Below, in pieces: positions 38,193 to 46,860 of a stretch of 62,346 nt of DNA. The position numbers were made by a program, and so were the translations under genes. The stretch lies in the NCBI GenBank assembly GCA_913062955.1, contig CAJXZP010000017.1, positions 1-62,346 on the forward strand. The letters run 5' to 3'. A model generated the notes under the pieces. That model searched no databases and was not told the origin of the DNA. It was given only the letters and a program-made list of their open reading frames with translations. Within the stretch, counting starts at the first letter, position 1, and every line of letters begins with the position of its first letter. This DNA comes from an uncultured Flavobacteriales bacterium (GTDB lineage: Bacteria; Bacteroidota; Bacteroidia; Flavobacteriales_G; Salibacteraceae).

Positions 38193-39455
38193 CTACAAGA
38201 CGACTACTCCATTTGGAATGGAATCAATTTTCGCTTTCCAATCTTTCACAAACACATCAAAATCTGCTCGTTTCTTCTTTTTAATGGGTTTCGATGGCGG
38301 TATTTTTTCACGTCTCGCATCTACTTGTTTCCCATTTTTCCAGAAGCGGTAACATACATGCGGCCCCGTAGCCAACCCCGTAGAGCCAACATATCCAATG
38401 GTTTGCCCTTGCTTTACTCGAACACCTGGACGAATACCTTTTCCTATTTTACTCATATGTAAGTATTGTGTGGTATACGTTCCGTTATGACGCACTTTCA
38501 CATAATTCCCGTTGTATTTGGAGTATTGCGCTTGGGTGATTACCCCATCTCCTACCGACATAATTGGCGTTCCTGTGGGTGCTGCGTAATCGGTACCTAA
38601 ATGTGCCTTGTATCTTTTCTGTACCGGATGAAATCTTCTTTTGGTATACGCAGAGGTTAATCTACCAAACTTCAATGGCGATTGTAAAAATGCTCTTTTT
38701 AAACTTTCTGCCCCTTCATTAAAATAATCCTCTCCTTCGCCTTGATCGTATAAAAATGCGTAATTATCCTTCCCATAGTTATTGAAATTGGCCGCCAAAA
38801 TCCGTCCAACTCCCACCCGTTCCCCATCTACATATTGCTCTTCATACACGACTTTAAAATGATCGCCTTTTTGAATCCGATAGAAATCGATGGTCCATGC
38901 GTAAATATCGGCTAAACGAACGGCTAATGCCCGACTTAAATTTTGATCCACCAACGTTTGATACAAGGAAGAGTGAATCACACCAGAAGCTGATTTCACC
39001 AGGGTTACAAGCTCTTTCTTTCCTTTATACACCTGTAAAGAGTCCCGTAAATCATAAACGACATAATCAATAGAATTGGGTTGATACACAAAATAGGCCA
39101 CTTGAGGAACCAAATCCTGCGTACTAAAAACGGTGTAATTTTTCCCCGTTCTAAACTTTCTAACATCATATACTTCTTTGGAAGCTTTAGCCAATTCTGA
39201 GATCCGTACCGAAGAAACATGAAAACGATCTAAGACCGTTCCTAAGAATTCATTTTTCCCAAATTCCGATTGCACTACTTCAAAGGAATCCACCGGGATT
39301 TCAAATAGGTAAACGGTGGGTTCCACCTCCTCAATTACTTGTTCGGGGAGTTGTTCTACTGGAGGTAAAGCGTGCTCTTTGGGCTGCAACATATACACCG
39401 CACCAAACAACAAAATAATCCCCGCAATAATTCCTAGTATACTTTTTAAATTCAT
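38193..39455 (-). CDS. M23/LytM-family peptidase, cysteine variant of the HxH motif
   Basis: 420 residues. An N-terminal hydrophobic segment (SILGIIAGIILLFGAVYML) anchors it in the inner membrane with the rest in the periplasm. An OapA-like domain (about 60-230) precedes the LytM domain (about 270-375): HLGTDYAAPTGTP has the HxxxD zinc pair, and TQYLHMSKI holds the catalytic His. GPHVCYRFW, however, shows HxC instead of HxH, so the third zinc ligand is Cys. It may be a cell-wall endopeptidase or a non-catalytic activator; I recall the same variant from other Bacteroidota. Two positively charged KKKKR residues near the C-terminus are also visible. Confidence 0.9.
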   Translation of the reverse strand: MNLKSILGIIAGIILLFGAVYMLQPKEHALPPVEQLPEQVIEEVEPTVYLFEIPVDSFEVVQSEFGKNEFLGTVLDRFHVSSVRISELAKASKEVYDVRKFRTGKNYTVFSTQDLVPQVAYFVYQPNSIDYVVYDLRDSLQVYKGKKELVTLVKSASGVIHSSLYQTLVDQNLSRALAVRLADIYAWTIDFYRIQKGDHFKVVYEEQYVDGERVGVGRILAANFNNYGKDNYAFLYDQGEGEDYFNEGAESLKRAFLQSPLKFGRLTSAYTKRRFHPVQKRYKAHLGTDYAAPTGTPIMSVGDGVITQAQYSKYNGNYVKVRHNGTYTTQYLHMSKIGKGIRPGVRVKQGQTIGYVGSTGLATGPHVCYRFWKNGKQVDARREKIPPSKPIKKKKRADFDVFVKDWKAKIDSIPNGVVVL

Positions 39456-39635
39456 CGACCCTACTCTTGATTCTTATCTCTTGCAAGTATCCGTATTAAA
39501 ACCATGCCATTTACCAACTAAATGCTTTGATATTCACAATTTATAGCGCACGAAATAAAGTCTTATTATGCCCTGATTAGAAGCTATTATCATTCTTTAA
39601 CAACTTGTTCTTACCCCCACTGTAATTGCTTCCTT

Positions 39636-39643
39636 TAAATTTG
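39636..39643 (+). promoter_or_regulatory. -7 promoter box (TAAATTTG)
   Basis: Exact TAnnTTTG match 18 bases before ATG 39662 of the metallophosphoesterase gene. The nearest usable TTG upstream (39605-39607) is 28 bases away. Confidence 0.55.
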
Positions 39644-39661
39644 CGCCCTCAATCAAACAAT

Positions 39662-40933
39662 ATGAATTCACGGTCACTCAAATTTTTTCCTTTTATTATA
39701 CTTTTCGCCCTCCTTTTTATTATCGATTTGTACGTTTATAAAGGTCTTAAAATGCTATTATCGGATATGCAAAACACGGTGTTGCGTAAGACCCTATTAA
39801 TTGGCCACTGGGTAATATTTGCGGCAGTAGTTATTTGGATCGCCTTGGTTTTATTTAATGTCAATACCAATCCTGAATTCAAGAATTACAAAACCACCTA
39901 TTATTTAGTGGGGGTTACCATGCTTTTTTACCTACCGAAAGTGGTGTTTTCGCTATTCATCTTTTCGGATGATATTTTACTTTTATTTAGAAATATCATT
40001 GGTTATTTCACCCCAACCGATACCTCTTCGAGTGGGGAGAATATTTCTCGTTTAAAATTTCTTTACCAATTAGGCATTGGCGCAGCTACCATTCCATTTA
40101 TTGGGACCGCTTATGGAATGATTAAAGGTCGTTACGACTTCGGGGTAAAGAACATTCCGGTAAAGTTACCGAATCTACCCGCCTCTTTCGAAGGGTTGAC
40201 TATGGTACAATTAAGCGATTTGCATCTAGGAAGTTTCTTTAACGATAAGGAACCGGTAGCCAAAGCCTTTCAAATGGTGAAGGATTTGAATCCAGACATC
40301 TTAGTAGTGACAGGAGATTGGGTAAATAATTTTGCGCATGAAGCTGAAGGATGGATTGAAGAATTTAAATCTTTACCCGCCCATATGGCTAAACTCGCTA
40401 TTGTAGGAAACCATGATTATGGCGATTACAGCCAATGGCCGAGTGCAGATAAAAAAAGACAAAATTTTGATCGTTTGTTAGAAATCCACAAAGAAATGGG
40501 CTTTCAATCCTTGATGAATGAAAACGTGGTTTTCGATAAAAATGGCGATAAACTCGCGGTGATTGGAGTAGAGAATTGGGGGGTGAAACCGTTTCCTCAA
40601 CATGGTGATTTAGCGAAAGCAAAACAGGGAACCGAAGGGGTTCCGGTAAAGATTTTATTATCGCATGACCCTTCTCACTTTGAAGAAGTAGTGACTAAAG
40701 GACATCCAGATATTGACTTAACGCTTTCGGGCCATACGCATGGAGCGCAATTTGGAGTCGAATTAGGAAATATTAAATGGAGTCCTGTAAAATACAAATA
40801 CCCACGTTGGGCGGGATTGTATGAGGTCGCACATCAAAAACTGTATGTAAATCGTGGCTTTGGATATTTAGCATTTCCAGGTAGAATTGGGATGCCGCCT
40901 GAGATTACGTATTTTACTTTTAATAAGGGATAG
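39662..40933 (+). CDS. Membrane-anchored metallophosphoesterase
   Basis: 423 residues. Four hydrophobic segments in the first 140 residues (FFPFIILFALLFIIDLYVY onwards), then a calcineurin-like phosphoesterase domain: LSDLHLGSFF (metal-binding D and H), VTGDWVNN, VGNHDYGDY, LSHDPSHFEEV and LSGHTHGAQFG supply all metal ligands. Similar proteins act on nucleotides or lipid-linked pyrophosphates at the membrane. The substrate is not deducible. ATG 39662 is preferred to a slightly longer frame because it follows the -7 box at normal distance. The region immediately downstream carries the hairpin array at 40953. Confidence 0.9.
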   Translation: MNSRSLKFFPFIILFALLFIIDLYVYKGLKMLLSDMQNTVLRKTLLIGHWVIFAAVVIWIALVLFNVNTNPEFKNYKTTYYLVGVTMLFYLPKVVFSLFIFSDDILLLFRNIIGYFTPTDTSSSGENISRLKFLYQLGIGAATIPFIGTAYGMIKGRYDFGVKNIPVKLPNLPASFEGLTMVQLSDLHLGSFFNDKEPVAKAFQMVKDLNPDILVVTGDWVNNFAHEAEGWIEEFKSLPAHMAKLAIVGNHDYGDYSQWPSADKKRQNFDRLLEIHKEMGFQSLMNENVVFDKNGDKLAVIGVENWGVKPFPQHGDLAKAKQGTEGVPVKILLSHDPSHFEEVVTKGHPDIDLTLSGHTHGAQFGVELGNIKWSPVKYKYPRWAGLYEVAHQKLYVNRGFGYLAFPGRIGMPPEITYFTFNKG

Positions 40934-40952
40934 GCTGATTCGTTTGAATACA

Positions 40953-41103
40953 TTCATTGCTACCGCAATGAAAGTTAAATTTACTAAAGGATAACAATTT
41001 GGATAAAGGAATACCTTGCTACCTCAAGGTATTCTAAATTTACTAGAGGGTAGTTCAAAATATAAAGGATGCATTCCTACCGGAATCCATCCTAAATTTA
41101 CTA
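40953..41103 (+). repeat. Array of three hairpin units with constant loop and flank
   Basis: Three units about 57 bases apart. Unit 1: TTCATTGC (40953-40960), loop TACC, GCAATGAA. Unit 2: GAATACCTTG (41009-41018), loop CTACCT, CAAGGTATTC. Unit 3: GGATGCATTCC (41067-41077), loop TACC, GGAATCCATCC with one mismatch. After each 3' arm comes TAAATTTACTA (41035-41045, 41093-41103; in unit 1 TTAAATTTACTA at 40975-40986). Stem sequences are unrelated but pair; loops and 3' flanks are constant. A looser fourth copy may lie at 41161-41196 (GGGATAC / GTATCCC around TTACC, followed by TAAA). The array lies between the phosphoesterase gene and the glyS promoter. Confidence 0.8.
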
Positions 41104-41228
41104 CGTAAATTTTACCTTTCAGTAAAGCGTAAACAAGTCTCCATACCGGGATTTATTGAGGGGATACGATCACTTCTTACCCGGAAAAAGTATCCCTAAA
41201 AAAACCACAGATAGTTGGGGTATCTACC

Positions 41229-41236
41229 TATTTTTG
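41229..41236 (+). promoter_or_regulatory. -7 promoter box of glyS (TATTTTTG)
   Basis: Exact TAnnTTTG match 21 bases before the glyS ATG. It lies downstream of the hairpin array, so the array is not in the glyS leader if this promoter is used. Confidence 0.6.
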
Positions 41237-41257
41237 CAACCTCAAAAAATTAGATAA

Positions 41258-42796
41258 ATGGCAGCACCAAAAGAAGATAGTTTAAAGAAAATCATTGGTC
41301 ATTCTAAGGAATACGGATTTGTATTTCAAAGTAGCGAAATCTATGACGGTCTCAGTGCCGTTTACGATTACGGACAAATGGGCGCAGAATTAAAGCGTAA
41401 CATCAAGGATTATTGGTGGACCGCCATGGTGCAGATGAACGAAAATATTGTGGGACTCGATTCTTCAATTTTCATGCATCCTACTACTTGGAAAGCATCC
41501 GGACATGTAGATGCGTTTAACGATCCGTTGATTGATAACAAGGATTCCAAAAAGCGTTACCGTGCCGATGTACTGATTGAAGAACATGTAGAAAAATACC
41601 GTATCAAAATCAAAAAAGACGTAGCCAAAGGCTTGAAACGTTTTGGAGATGACTTTAATGAGGAAGAGTTTTTAAAAACGAATCCCAATGTAAAACGGAA
41701 CCAAGATAAAATTGACGACATCAACGGACGTTATAAATCGGCTATGGATGCGGATGATTTAGCCGCCATTAAAACGTTGATTGAAGATCTAGGGATTGTA
41801 TGTCCGATTAGCGGGACTAAAAACTGGACGGATGTAAAGCAATTCAATTTGATGTTTGCGACCGAAATTGGTTCGGTAGCTGATTCTGCTAACACCATTT
41901 ATTTACGTCCCGAAACGGCTCAAGGTATTTTTGTGAATTTCTTAAACGTTCAGAAAACGGGCCGAATGAAAATTCCATTTGGAATTGCACAAATTGGTAA
42001 AGCCTTCCGTAACGAAATCGTAGCGCGTCAATTCATTTTTAGAATGCGTGAGTTTGAACAAATGGAAATGCAATTTTTTGTACGTCCAGGAGAAGAAATG
42101 AAATGGTATGAGTACTGGAAAGAACAACGTATTAACTGGCACAAATCTTTAGGGATTCCGCAAGAGAAATACCGTTACCATGATCATATTAAGTTAGCGC
42201 ATTACGCTAATGCAGCCAGTGATATTGAATTTGATTTCCCTATGGGATTCAAAGAATTAGAAGGAATCCACTCGCGTACAGATTTTGATTTGAAACAACA
42301 CGAAAAATTTTCGGGTAAGAAATTACAATATTTTGATCCGGAGATTAACGAAAATTATGTGCCTTACGTGGTAGAGACTTCGGTTGGTTTGGATCGCACA
42401 TTCTTAGCGGTTCTTTCATCGGCTTATACCGAAGAGAAATTAGAAAATGGAACGGAACGTACCGTGTTAAAGTTACCGGCTATGTTAGCGCCATACAAAG
42501 CGGCTATTATGCCATTAACACGGAAAGATGGTTTACCGGAAAAAGCACGTGAAATTTTAAACGACTTGAAATTTGATTTCAACTGTCAATACGATGAGAA
42601 AGATTCGCCCGGAAAACGTTACCGTAGACAAGATGCTATTGGAACACCGTTTTGTATCATGGTGGACCACCAAACATTAGAAGACAACACCGTGACTGTT
42701 CGTGATCGAGATACCATGGAACAAGAACGTGTGGCTATTGATCAATTGGCTACCCTCATTAAAAGGAAGACTGATTTCAGACATTATTTGAGTTAG
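41258..42796 (+). CDS. glyS: Glycyl-tRNA synthetase, dimeric eukaryote-like type
   Basis: Charges tRNA-Gly. 512 residues in a single chain, i.e. the homodimeric class IIa form rather than the alpha2-beta2 E. coli form, as usual for Bacteroidota. Start SLKKIIGHSKEYGFVFQSSEIYDGLSAVYDYGQMGAELKR-type region, FMHPTTWKASGHVDAF, motif 2 FRNEIVARQFIFRMREFEQ, and motif 3 VGLDRTFLAVL. The C-terminal anticodon-binding domain contains YDEKDSPGKRYRRQDAIGTPFC. It ends with a bidirectional terminator 94 bases later. No T-box-like leader is seen. Confidence 0.97.
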   Translation: MAAPKEDSLKKIIGHSKEYGFVFQSSEIYDGLSAVYDYGQMGAELKRNIKDYWWTAMVQMNENIVGLDSSIFMHPTTWKASGHVDAFNDPLIDNKDSKKRYRADVLIEEHVEKYRIKIKKDVAKGLKRFGDDFNEEEFLKTNPNVKRNQDKIDDINGRYKSAMDADDLAAIKTLIEDLGIVCPISGTKNWTDVKQFNLMFATEIGSVADSANTIYLRPETAQGIFVNFLNVQKTGRMKIPFGIAQIGKAFRNEIVARQFIFRMREFEQMEMQFFVRPGEEMKWYEYWKEQRINWHKSLGIPQEKYRYHDHIKLAHYANAASDIEFDFPMGFKELEGIHSRTDFDLKQHEKFSGKKLQYFDPEINENYVPYVVETSVGLDRTFLAVLSSAYTEEKLENGTERTVLKLPAMLAPYKAAIMPLTRKDGLPEKAREILNDLKFDFNCQYDEKDSPGKRYRRQDAIGTPFCIMVDHQTLEDNTVTVRDRDTMEQERVAIDQLATLIKRKTDFRHYLS

Positions 42797-42800
42797 AAGT

Positions 42801-42865
42801 CGGGAGACGGGAGACGGGAGTTGGATTTACTTCGACTACGCTCAGTGCAAGTCGCTCAGTAGCCT
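42801..42865. repeat. Short tandem repeat and intergenic palindrome
   Basis: Three head-to-tail heptamers CGGGAGA / CGGGAGA / CGGGAGT (42801-42821). They are followed by an inverted repeat CGACT (42833-42837) / AGTCG (42850-42854) and a direct repeat CGCTCAGT (42839-42846 and 42853-42860). Similar CGCTCAGT/ACTGAGCG strings occur as short intergenic repeats in many Bacteroidota, from memory. It lies between glyS and its terminator. Confidence 0.55.
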
Positions 42866-42890
42866 TTGATTTAATTTGAAGATAGAACAT

Positions 42891-42926
42891 AAAAGCCCCC
42901 TTTCAATTTCTTGAAAGGGGGCTTTT
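42891..42926. terminator. Bidirectional terminator
   Basis: Sixteen-base-pair perfect hairpin: AAAAGCCCCCTTTCAA pairs with the reverse complement ending GGGGGCTTTT, around a TTTC loop. It separates the convergent glyS gene and T9SS protein gene. Confidence 0.92.
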
Positions 42927-42932
42927 ATGTTG

Positions 42933-45900
42933 TTATTTTTTAATAAAGGTCTTCTTTAATACTCCCTTTTTTCCTATTAAGTCTAAATGATAAATTCCTG
43001 ACGCTAAACTTTCCACATTCACCTTATCAAAATTCGAGGTTACTGTTTTAACTCGTTTACCCGAAAAATCAAAAATTTGAATCTCATAGATTACAAAATT
43101 ATTGCTTACAATTGTGAGTTCAAAAGAGGTCGGATTAGGGTAAATAGTCACATCCCCAACTATATTTTCCATAATTCCAACATTGATAAACGAGAAACAT
43201 TCGGAAGTATCTACACATCCATTTTGAGAAACTTCAACTGCGTAATCTCCACTCAGGGTTACTACAAACAATGCGTTTGTCTCGTTTGGAATGGAATTGT
43301 TTGTATTGCAATCTATCCATTGAAAGGATGCGTTGGTGGCTTGAGCTGTTAATTTTAAATCCTGCTTTACCATGCTCGTATCCACATTATTAATTGTCAA
43401 ATTAAGATGAATAATACTATCACATCCGACACTATTTATATGCGTATCTACCAGAGTGTTGTTACTAGAATAGTAGGTAATGCCATTAATCCAAGTTAGA
43501 CTATCACACGCAGTTATCACATCCACCCTTGAGTTGGAATGTACTATGGTCAAATCTAGTGTGACAATACTATCGCAACCTACAGAGTTTGGTATTGTAT
43601 GAATAGCCACATTATTACTTGTGTTATAAGTAAACCCATTAATCCAGGTATAACTATCACAAGCGGTTAATACATCAACCCCATTGGAAGCGTTTAGTAT
43701 GGTGAGGTTTAACCAAACAATACTATCACAACCAACAGCATTTACTAGTGTATCATTAATATTAGTGGTACTGGAATAGTAGGTAATGCCATTTATCCAA
43801 GTTAAGCTATCACAGGTTACTATTGAATCAACAAAAAGGGTAAATGGCAAAATGGTTAAATTTAAAGCAACTATACTATCACAACCTAAAGAATTTATCA
43901 AGGTGTCTTTTGCCAAGGTATTACTTGCGTTATAAGTAATTCCATCAATCCAAGTATAACTATCACAGCCCACAATTGAATCCGTACCATATGACGTATA
44001 ATTAACCACTAAATTTAACGCAACAACGCTATCACATCCTCCATTGCTTATTAATGTATCTACCACGGTGTTAATACTAGAATAATAAGTAATTCCGTTA
44101 ACCCATGTCAGGCTATCGCAAACTACAATATTGTCTACGTATATATTAGAATCAAAAATGGTTAACTCCAAGAGTACTATGGTATCACATCCATTTAGGT
44201 TGATTAAGGTGTCTGTTGCCGTATTATTACTCGAATAGTAGGTAACCCCGTTACGCCATGTTACGCTATTGCAACTTGAAATTGTTTCAACAATTGGATA
44301 ATAACCAATGGTTAACTTCAATTCAATGATACTATCACACCCTTCTGTATTGGTAAAGGTAGCAGTATCGATATAATTACTTGAGGAATATGTCTGCCCA
44401 TTAATCCAAGTATAACTAGCGCAGGCATATTTAATATCCTCTTGTAAATTAACGCATGACTCACAAGAGCCAACTTCTCTTATCTGTTTTAAGGTCCTAT
44501 TCTGGGCAGAAGAATTATCTAATGGATTACCCATGTTTAATACAGGAGAGGGGTACAAAGGCATTAACGTCATCGTACTTCCTCCATTATTTTTTAGGGT
44601 ATCTAAATTTAATGTGATTGAATCTACACCAATTTGATCCGAATTTACGGTATCAATCAAAGCAGTATCTGAGAAAATATTATTCCCTCCTGAAACCAAT
44701 CTAGGAATATTATTACGAAATATATTTATTGAATCGCTCGATACAAAAATTGAACTAGAAGGATTTATTTCAGGGTTATGCGAATAAATATTCCCTCCAA
44801 AACTATGGGCATTATTAAAAGCAAATGTTGAGTTAACTACATCCATGTATGATTGAAGTGATCCGGAGGACTTCGTATAAATCCCACCACCAATACCTGT
44901 ACTATTTTCATTTATTGTGGATTTCAATATTTCAATTTGCACTTTTGAATCATAATACGGCCCAAACCATCCTGAATAGGCCAAGGGAATTCCAACATAG
45001 AACCCACCTCCTTTATCACCAGAAATATTTCTGTTTATAGTAGATGAACGAACTTTTAATTCACTCAACCCAATTTGGTTATAACTAGAAGATGTAACAT
45101 ATACCCCACCTCCTGAGCCATTTAATGCAGTGTTTGAAGTAACATTACTATTTAATATTGAAACTCTAGAAGTGTCACCATCCTGGTATGATAATGAAAT
45201 AACGTAAATCCCCCCTCCATCACCTAATGCCATGTTATTCTTGACCATGGAACGTTCTACATTCACCTCTGATTTAATAGGGTTATTACTATTTGGGCAT
45301 CGGGAGTAAATACCTCCTCCATTTGTTATTGCATAATTGGAATCAATAATTGAATTTAGAACATTTACTATTGAAAATTCACCGGAGGAAACACTGTGAC
45401 TGGTGCCGGAGTAAATCCCCCCACCAAGTTTAGAACTGTTTCCCATAATAGTAGAGTTGTTTAGATTCACCCAAGAAGAAACCGTTGAATGAGAAGCAAT
45501 CCCTCCTCCCTCTCCATTGCCACTACTTGTATTATACTTAATATAAGACGATTCTACATCGATTTCGGAATCGATTGCTGATACAAACACACCTCCTCCA
45601 CTACCTCCTGCAGAATTCTCCGAAATGGTTGAACTATCAATGTAAATTTCCGATTTGTTTCCAGAAGAGCAAATTCCCCCTCCCCCATTTGCAATTGACT
45701 CATTTCCGTTTATTTGGGAATTAAGCACCCTTATTTTCACGGAATTAAATCCAGGGTTATTATTCGCAAAACAGATTATTCCTCCACCCATTGTACCCGC
45801 CTCATTGGAATCGATAATCGAGTTCACTATTTGAACCTCCATGTTACTAGTATCACCATTAGCAAATGAGGAACAATAAACCCCACCTCCTTCATATAAA

Positions 45901-46766
45901 CTAGTATTTTTAAATATGTTAGAATTTAAAAAACTAACAAAAGACCTAGCTTTTAAATTAGTAGATTTTGCAATACAGAAAATGCCTCCACCACTGGCCG
46001 AGCTATTCCATCTTACTTCAGAGTTTTTTACGATAACTGATGCAAATGCAGAAGGTAAGGAGTAGCTAGTATTTGGAGCATTACAGTAAACTCCACCTCC
46101 TTCCATTGATGCACTATTACCACTTATTAATGAGCTGTCAATAAAAACATACGTTGTAATATCTGTACTATCTGAACTTCCACAACAAGTACCTTTACAA
46201 TAAATCCCACCACCTTTTCCATTAGTAGCACTATTATTCACAATTTCAGAATTGAAAACTTCCACCGCAATTGATTTACTATTGGCTGAACCACCCCCTG
46301 CATGAGCATAAATAGCCCCACCAATTGTTGCAACATTATTCCGAATAACCGAATTTCTAACAAACAAGGTGTCAGAACTACGAAACTCAATAGCCCCACC
46401 TCCACCATTTGTTGAATAACCATTTACCATGACCAAAGAGTCTATGACCACATTAGACGTATTAGATATTCTAAATAATGTGGTTGCTCCCCCACCAGAT
46501 AAATACAAGGTATCACTTGAAGAATATAACCCTATAATTGAAAGAGATTTACTGAAAATCAATGGAGAAGCTAAAACAATATTTGGACTCCCAATGGCGA
46601 TTAAACTTGGACTAAAACGAATGGTATCACCGTTATTCGCTAAAGTAATTTTGGACCTTAAAGAACCAAATCCACTATTACTTGTAGATGTAACCGTCCA
46701 CACGGTAGCATACGAATACGTTGAATACGTAAATAACAAAAGGACAAGAAGGATTAGCTTTCTCAT
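42933..46766 (-). CDS. Giant secreted beta-helix protein with seven 51-residue repeats and T9SS sorting domain
   Basis: 1277 residues. Signal peptide (MRKLILLVLLLFTYSTYSYA). About 20-770: parallel beta-helix of the choice-of-anchor/Pmp type, with recurring GGGIY/GGGVYC and NSxIxxN motifs (about 20 turns). About 780-1140: seven tandem repeats (CDSxTWxNGxTYYSSNN ... GCDSIVxLNLTI, two Cys each). About 1140-1195: an Ig-like/PKD segment. C-terminus: type A T9SS sorting domain (IYPNPTSFELTIVSNN, SLASGIYHLDL), so the protein is exported by T9SS and anchored to or shed from the surface. Probably an adhesin or surface-layer component. It is the last gene on its transcript, ended by the terminator at 42891. 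Confidence 0.9.
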   Translation of the reverse strand: MRKLILLVLLLFTYSTYSYATVWTVTSTSNSGFGSLRSKITLANNGDTIRFSPSLIAIGSPNIVLASPLIFSKSLSIIGLYSSSDTLYLSGGGATTLFRISNTSNVVIDSLVMVNGYSTNGGGGAIEFRSSDTLFVRNSVIRNNVATIGGAIYAHAGGGSANSKSIAVEVFNSEIVNNSATNGKGGGIYCKGTCCGSSDSTDITTYVFIDSSLISGNSASMEGGGVYCNAPNTSYSLPSAFASVIVKNSEVRWNSSASGGGIFCIAKSTNLKARSFVSFLNSNIFKNTSLYEGGGVYCSSFANGDTSNMEVQIVNSIIDSNEAGTMGGGIICFANNNPGFNSVKIRVLNSQINGNESIANGGGGICSSGNKSEIYIDSSTISENSAGGSGGGVFVSAIDSEIDVESSYIKYNTSSGNGEGGGIASHSTVSSWVNLNNSTIMGNSSKLGGGIYSGTSHSVSSGEFSIVNVLNSIIDSNYAITNGGGIYSRCPNSNNPIKSEVNVERSMVKNNMALGDGGGIYVISLSYQDGDTSRVSILNSNVTSNTALNGSGGGVYVTSSSYNQIGLSELKVRSSTINRNISGDKGGGFYVGIPLAYSGWFGPYYDSKVQIEILKSTINENSTGIGGGIYTKSSGSLQSYMDVVNSTFAFNNAHSFGGNIYSHNPEINPSSSIFVSSDSINIFRNNIPRLVSGGNNIFSDTALIDTVNSDQIGVDSITLNLDTLKNNGGSTMTLMPLYPSPVLNMGNPLDNSSAQNRTLKQIREVGSCESCVNLQEDIKYACASYTWINGQTYSSSNYIDTATFTNTEGCDSIIELKLTIGYYPIVETISSCNSVTWRNGVTYYSSNNTATDTLINLNGCDTIVLLELTIFDSNIYVDNIVVCDSLTWVNGITYYSSINTVVDTLISNGGCDSVVALNLVVNYTSYGTDSIVGCDSYTWIDGITYNASNTLAKDTLINSLGCDSIVALNLTILPFTLFVDSIVTCDSLTWINGITYYSSTTNINDTLVNAVGCDSIVWLNLTILNASNGVDVLTACDSYTWINGFTYNTSNNVAIHTIPNSVGCDSIVTLDLTIVHSNSRVDVITACDSLTWINGITYYSSNNTLVDTHINSVGCDSIIHLNLTINNVDTSMVKQDLKLTAQATNASFQWIDCNTNNSIPNETNALFVVTLSGDYAVEVSQNGCVDTSECFSFINVGIMENIVGDVTIYPNPTSFELTIVSNNFVIYEIQIFDFSGKRVKTVTSNFDKVNVESLASGIYHLDLIGKKGVLKKTFIKK
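43358..44423 (-). repeat. Seven tandem 51-residue coding repeats
   Basis: Within the T9SS gene. Each unit is about 150-153 bases and begins with Cys in a CxSxTW motif. The first Cys codon is at 44421-44423 and the seventh at 43506-43508, i.e. 305 codons for six units. Units 3, 5 and 7 share CDSLTWxNGITYYSS, while 4 and 6 share CDSYTWI, an alternation that hints at expansion by duplicating pairs of units. Confidence 0.85.
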
Positions 46767-46827
46767 GGCTACAAAAAATTAGAAAAGTTTCCGCAATTAT
46801 ACACTTTTTTGTCCCTTTAAATTCAAT

Positions 46828-46835
46828 TACATTTG
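46828..46835 (+). promoter_or_regulatory. -7 promoter box (TACATTTG)
   Basis: Exact TAnnTTTG match, with a TTTG at 46808-46811 16 bases upstream. It lies 25 bases before the TTG start of the M90 peptidase gene. Confidence 0.6.
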
Positions 46836-46860
46836 ACCGAACCATAATTCCATTTGTGTA

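Noticed and set aside
40953-41103. CRISPR array
   Set aside because: Only three units, the stems differ from unit to unit, the conserved parts are a loop and a flank, and there are no cas genes.
40934-41257. A T-box or other amino-acid-responsive leader before glyS
   Set aside because: The hairpins lie upstream of the likely glyS promoter at 41229 and share no T-box features; such leaders are not expected in Bacteroidota.
46429-46782. A 117-codon plus-strand frame opposite the 5' end of the T9SS gene
   Set aside because: The minus strand here encodes a signal peptide and beta-helix turns; the plus-strand frame is an antisense shadow.
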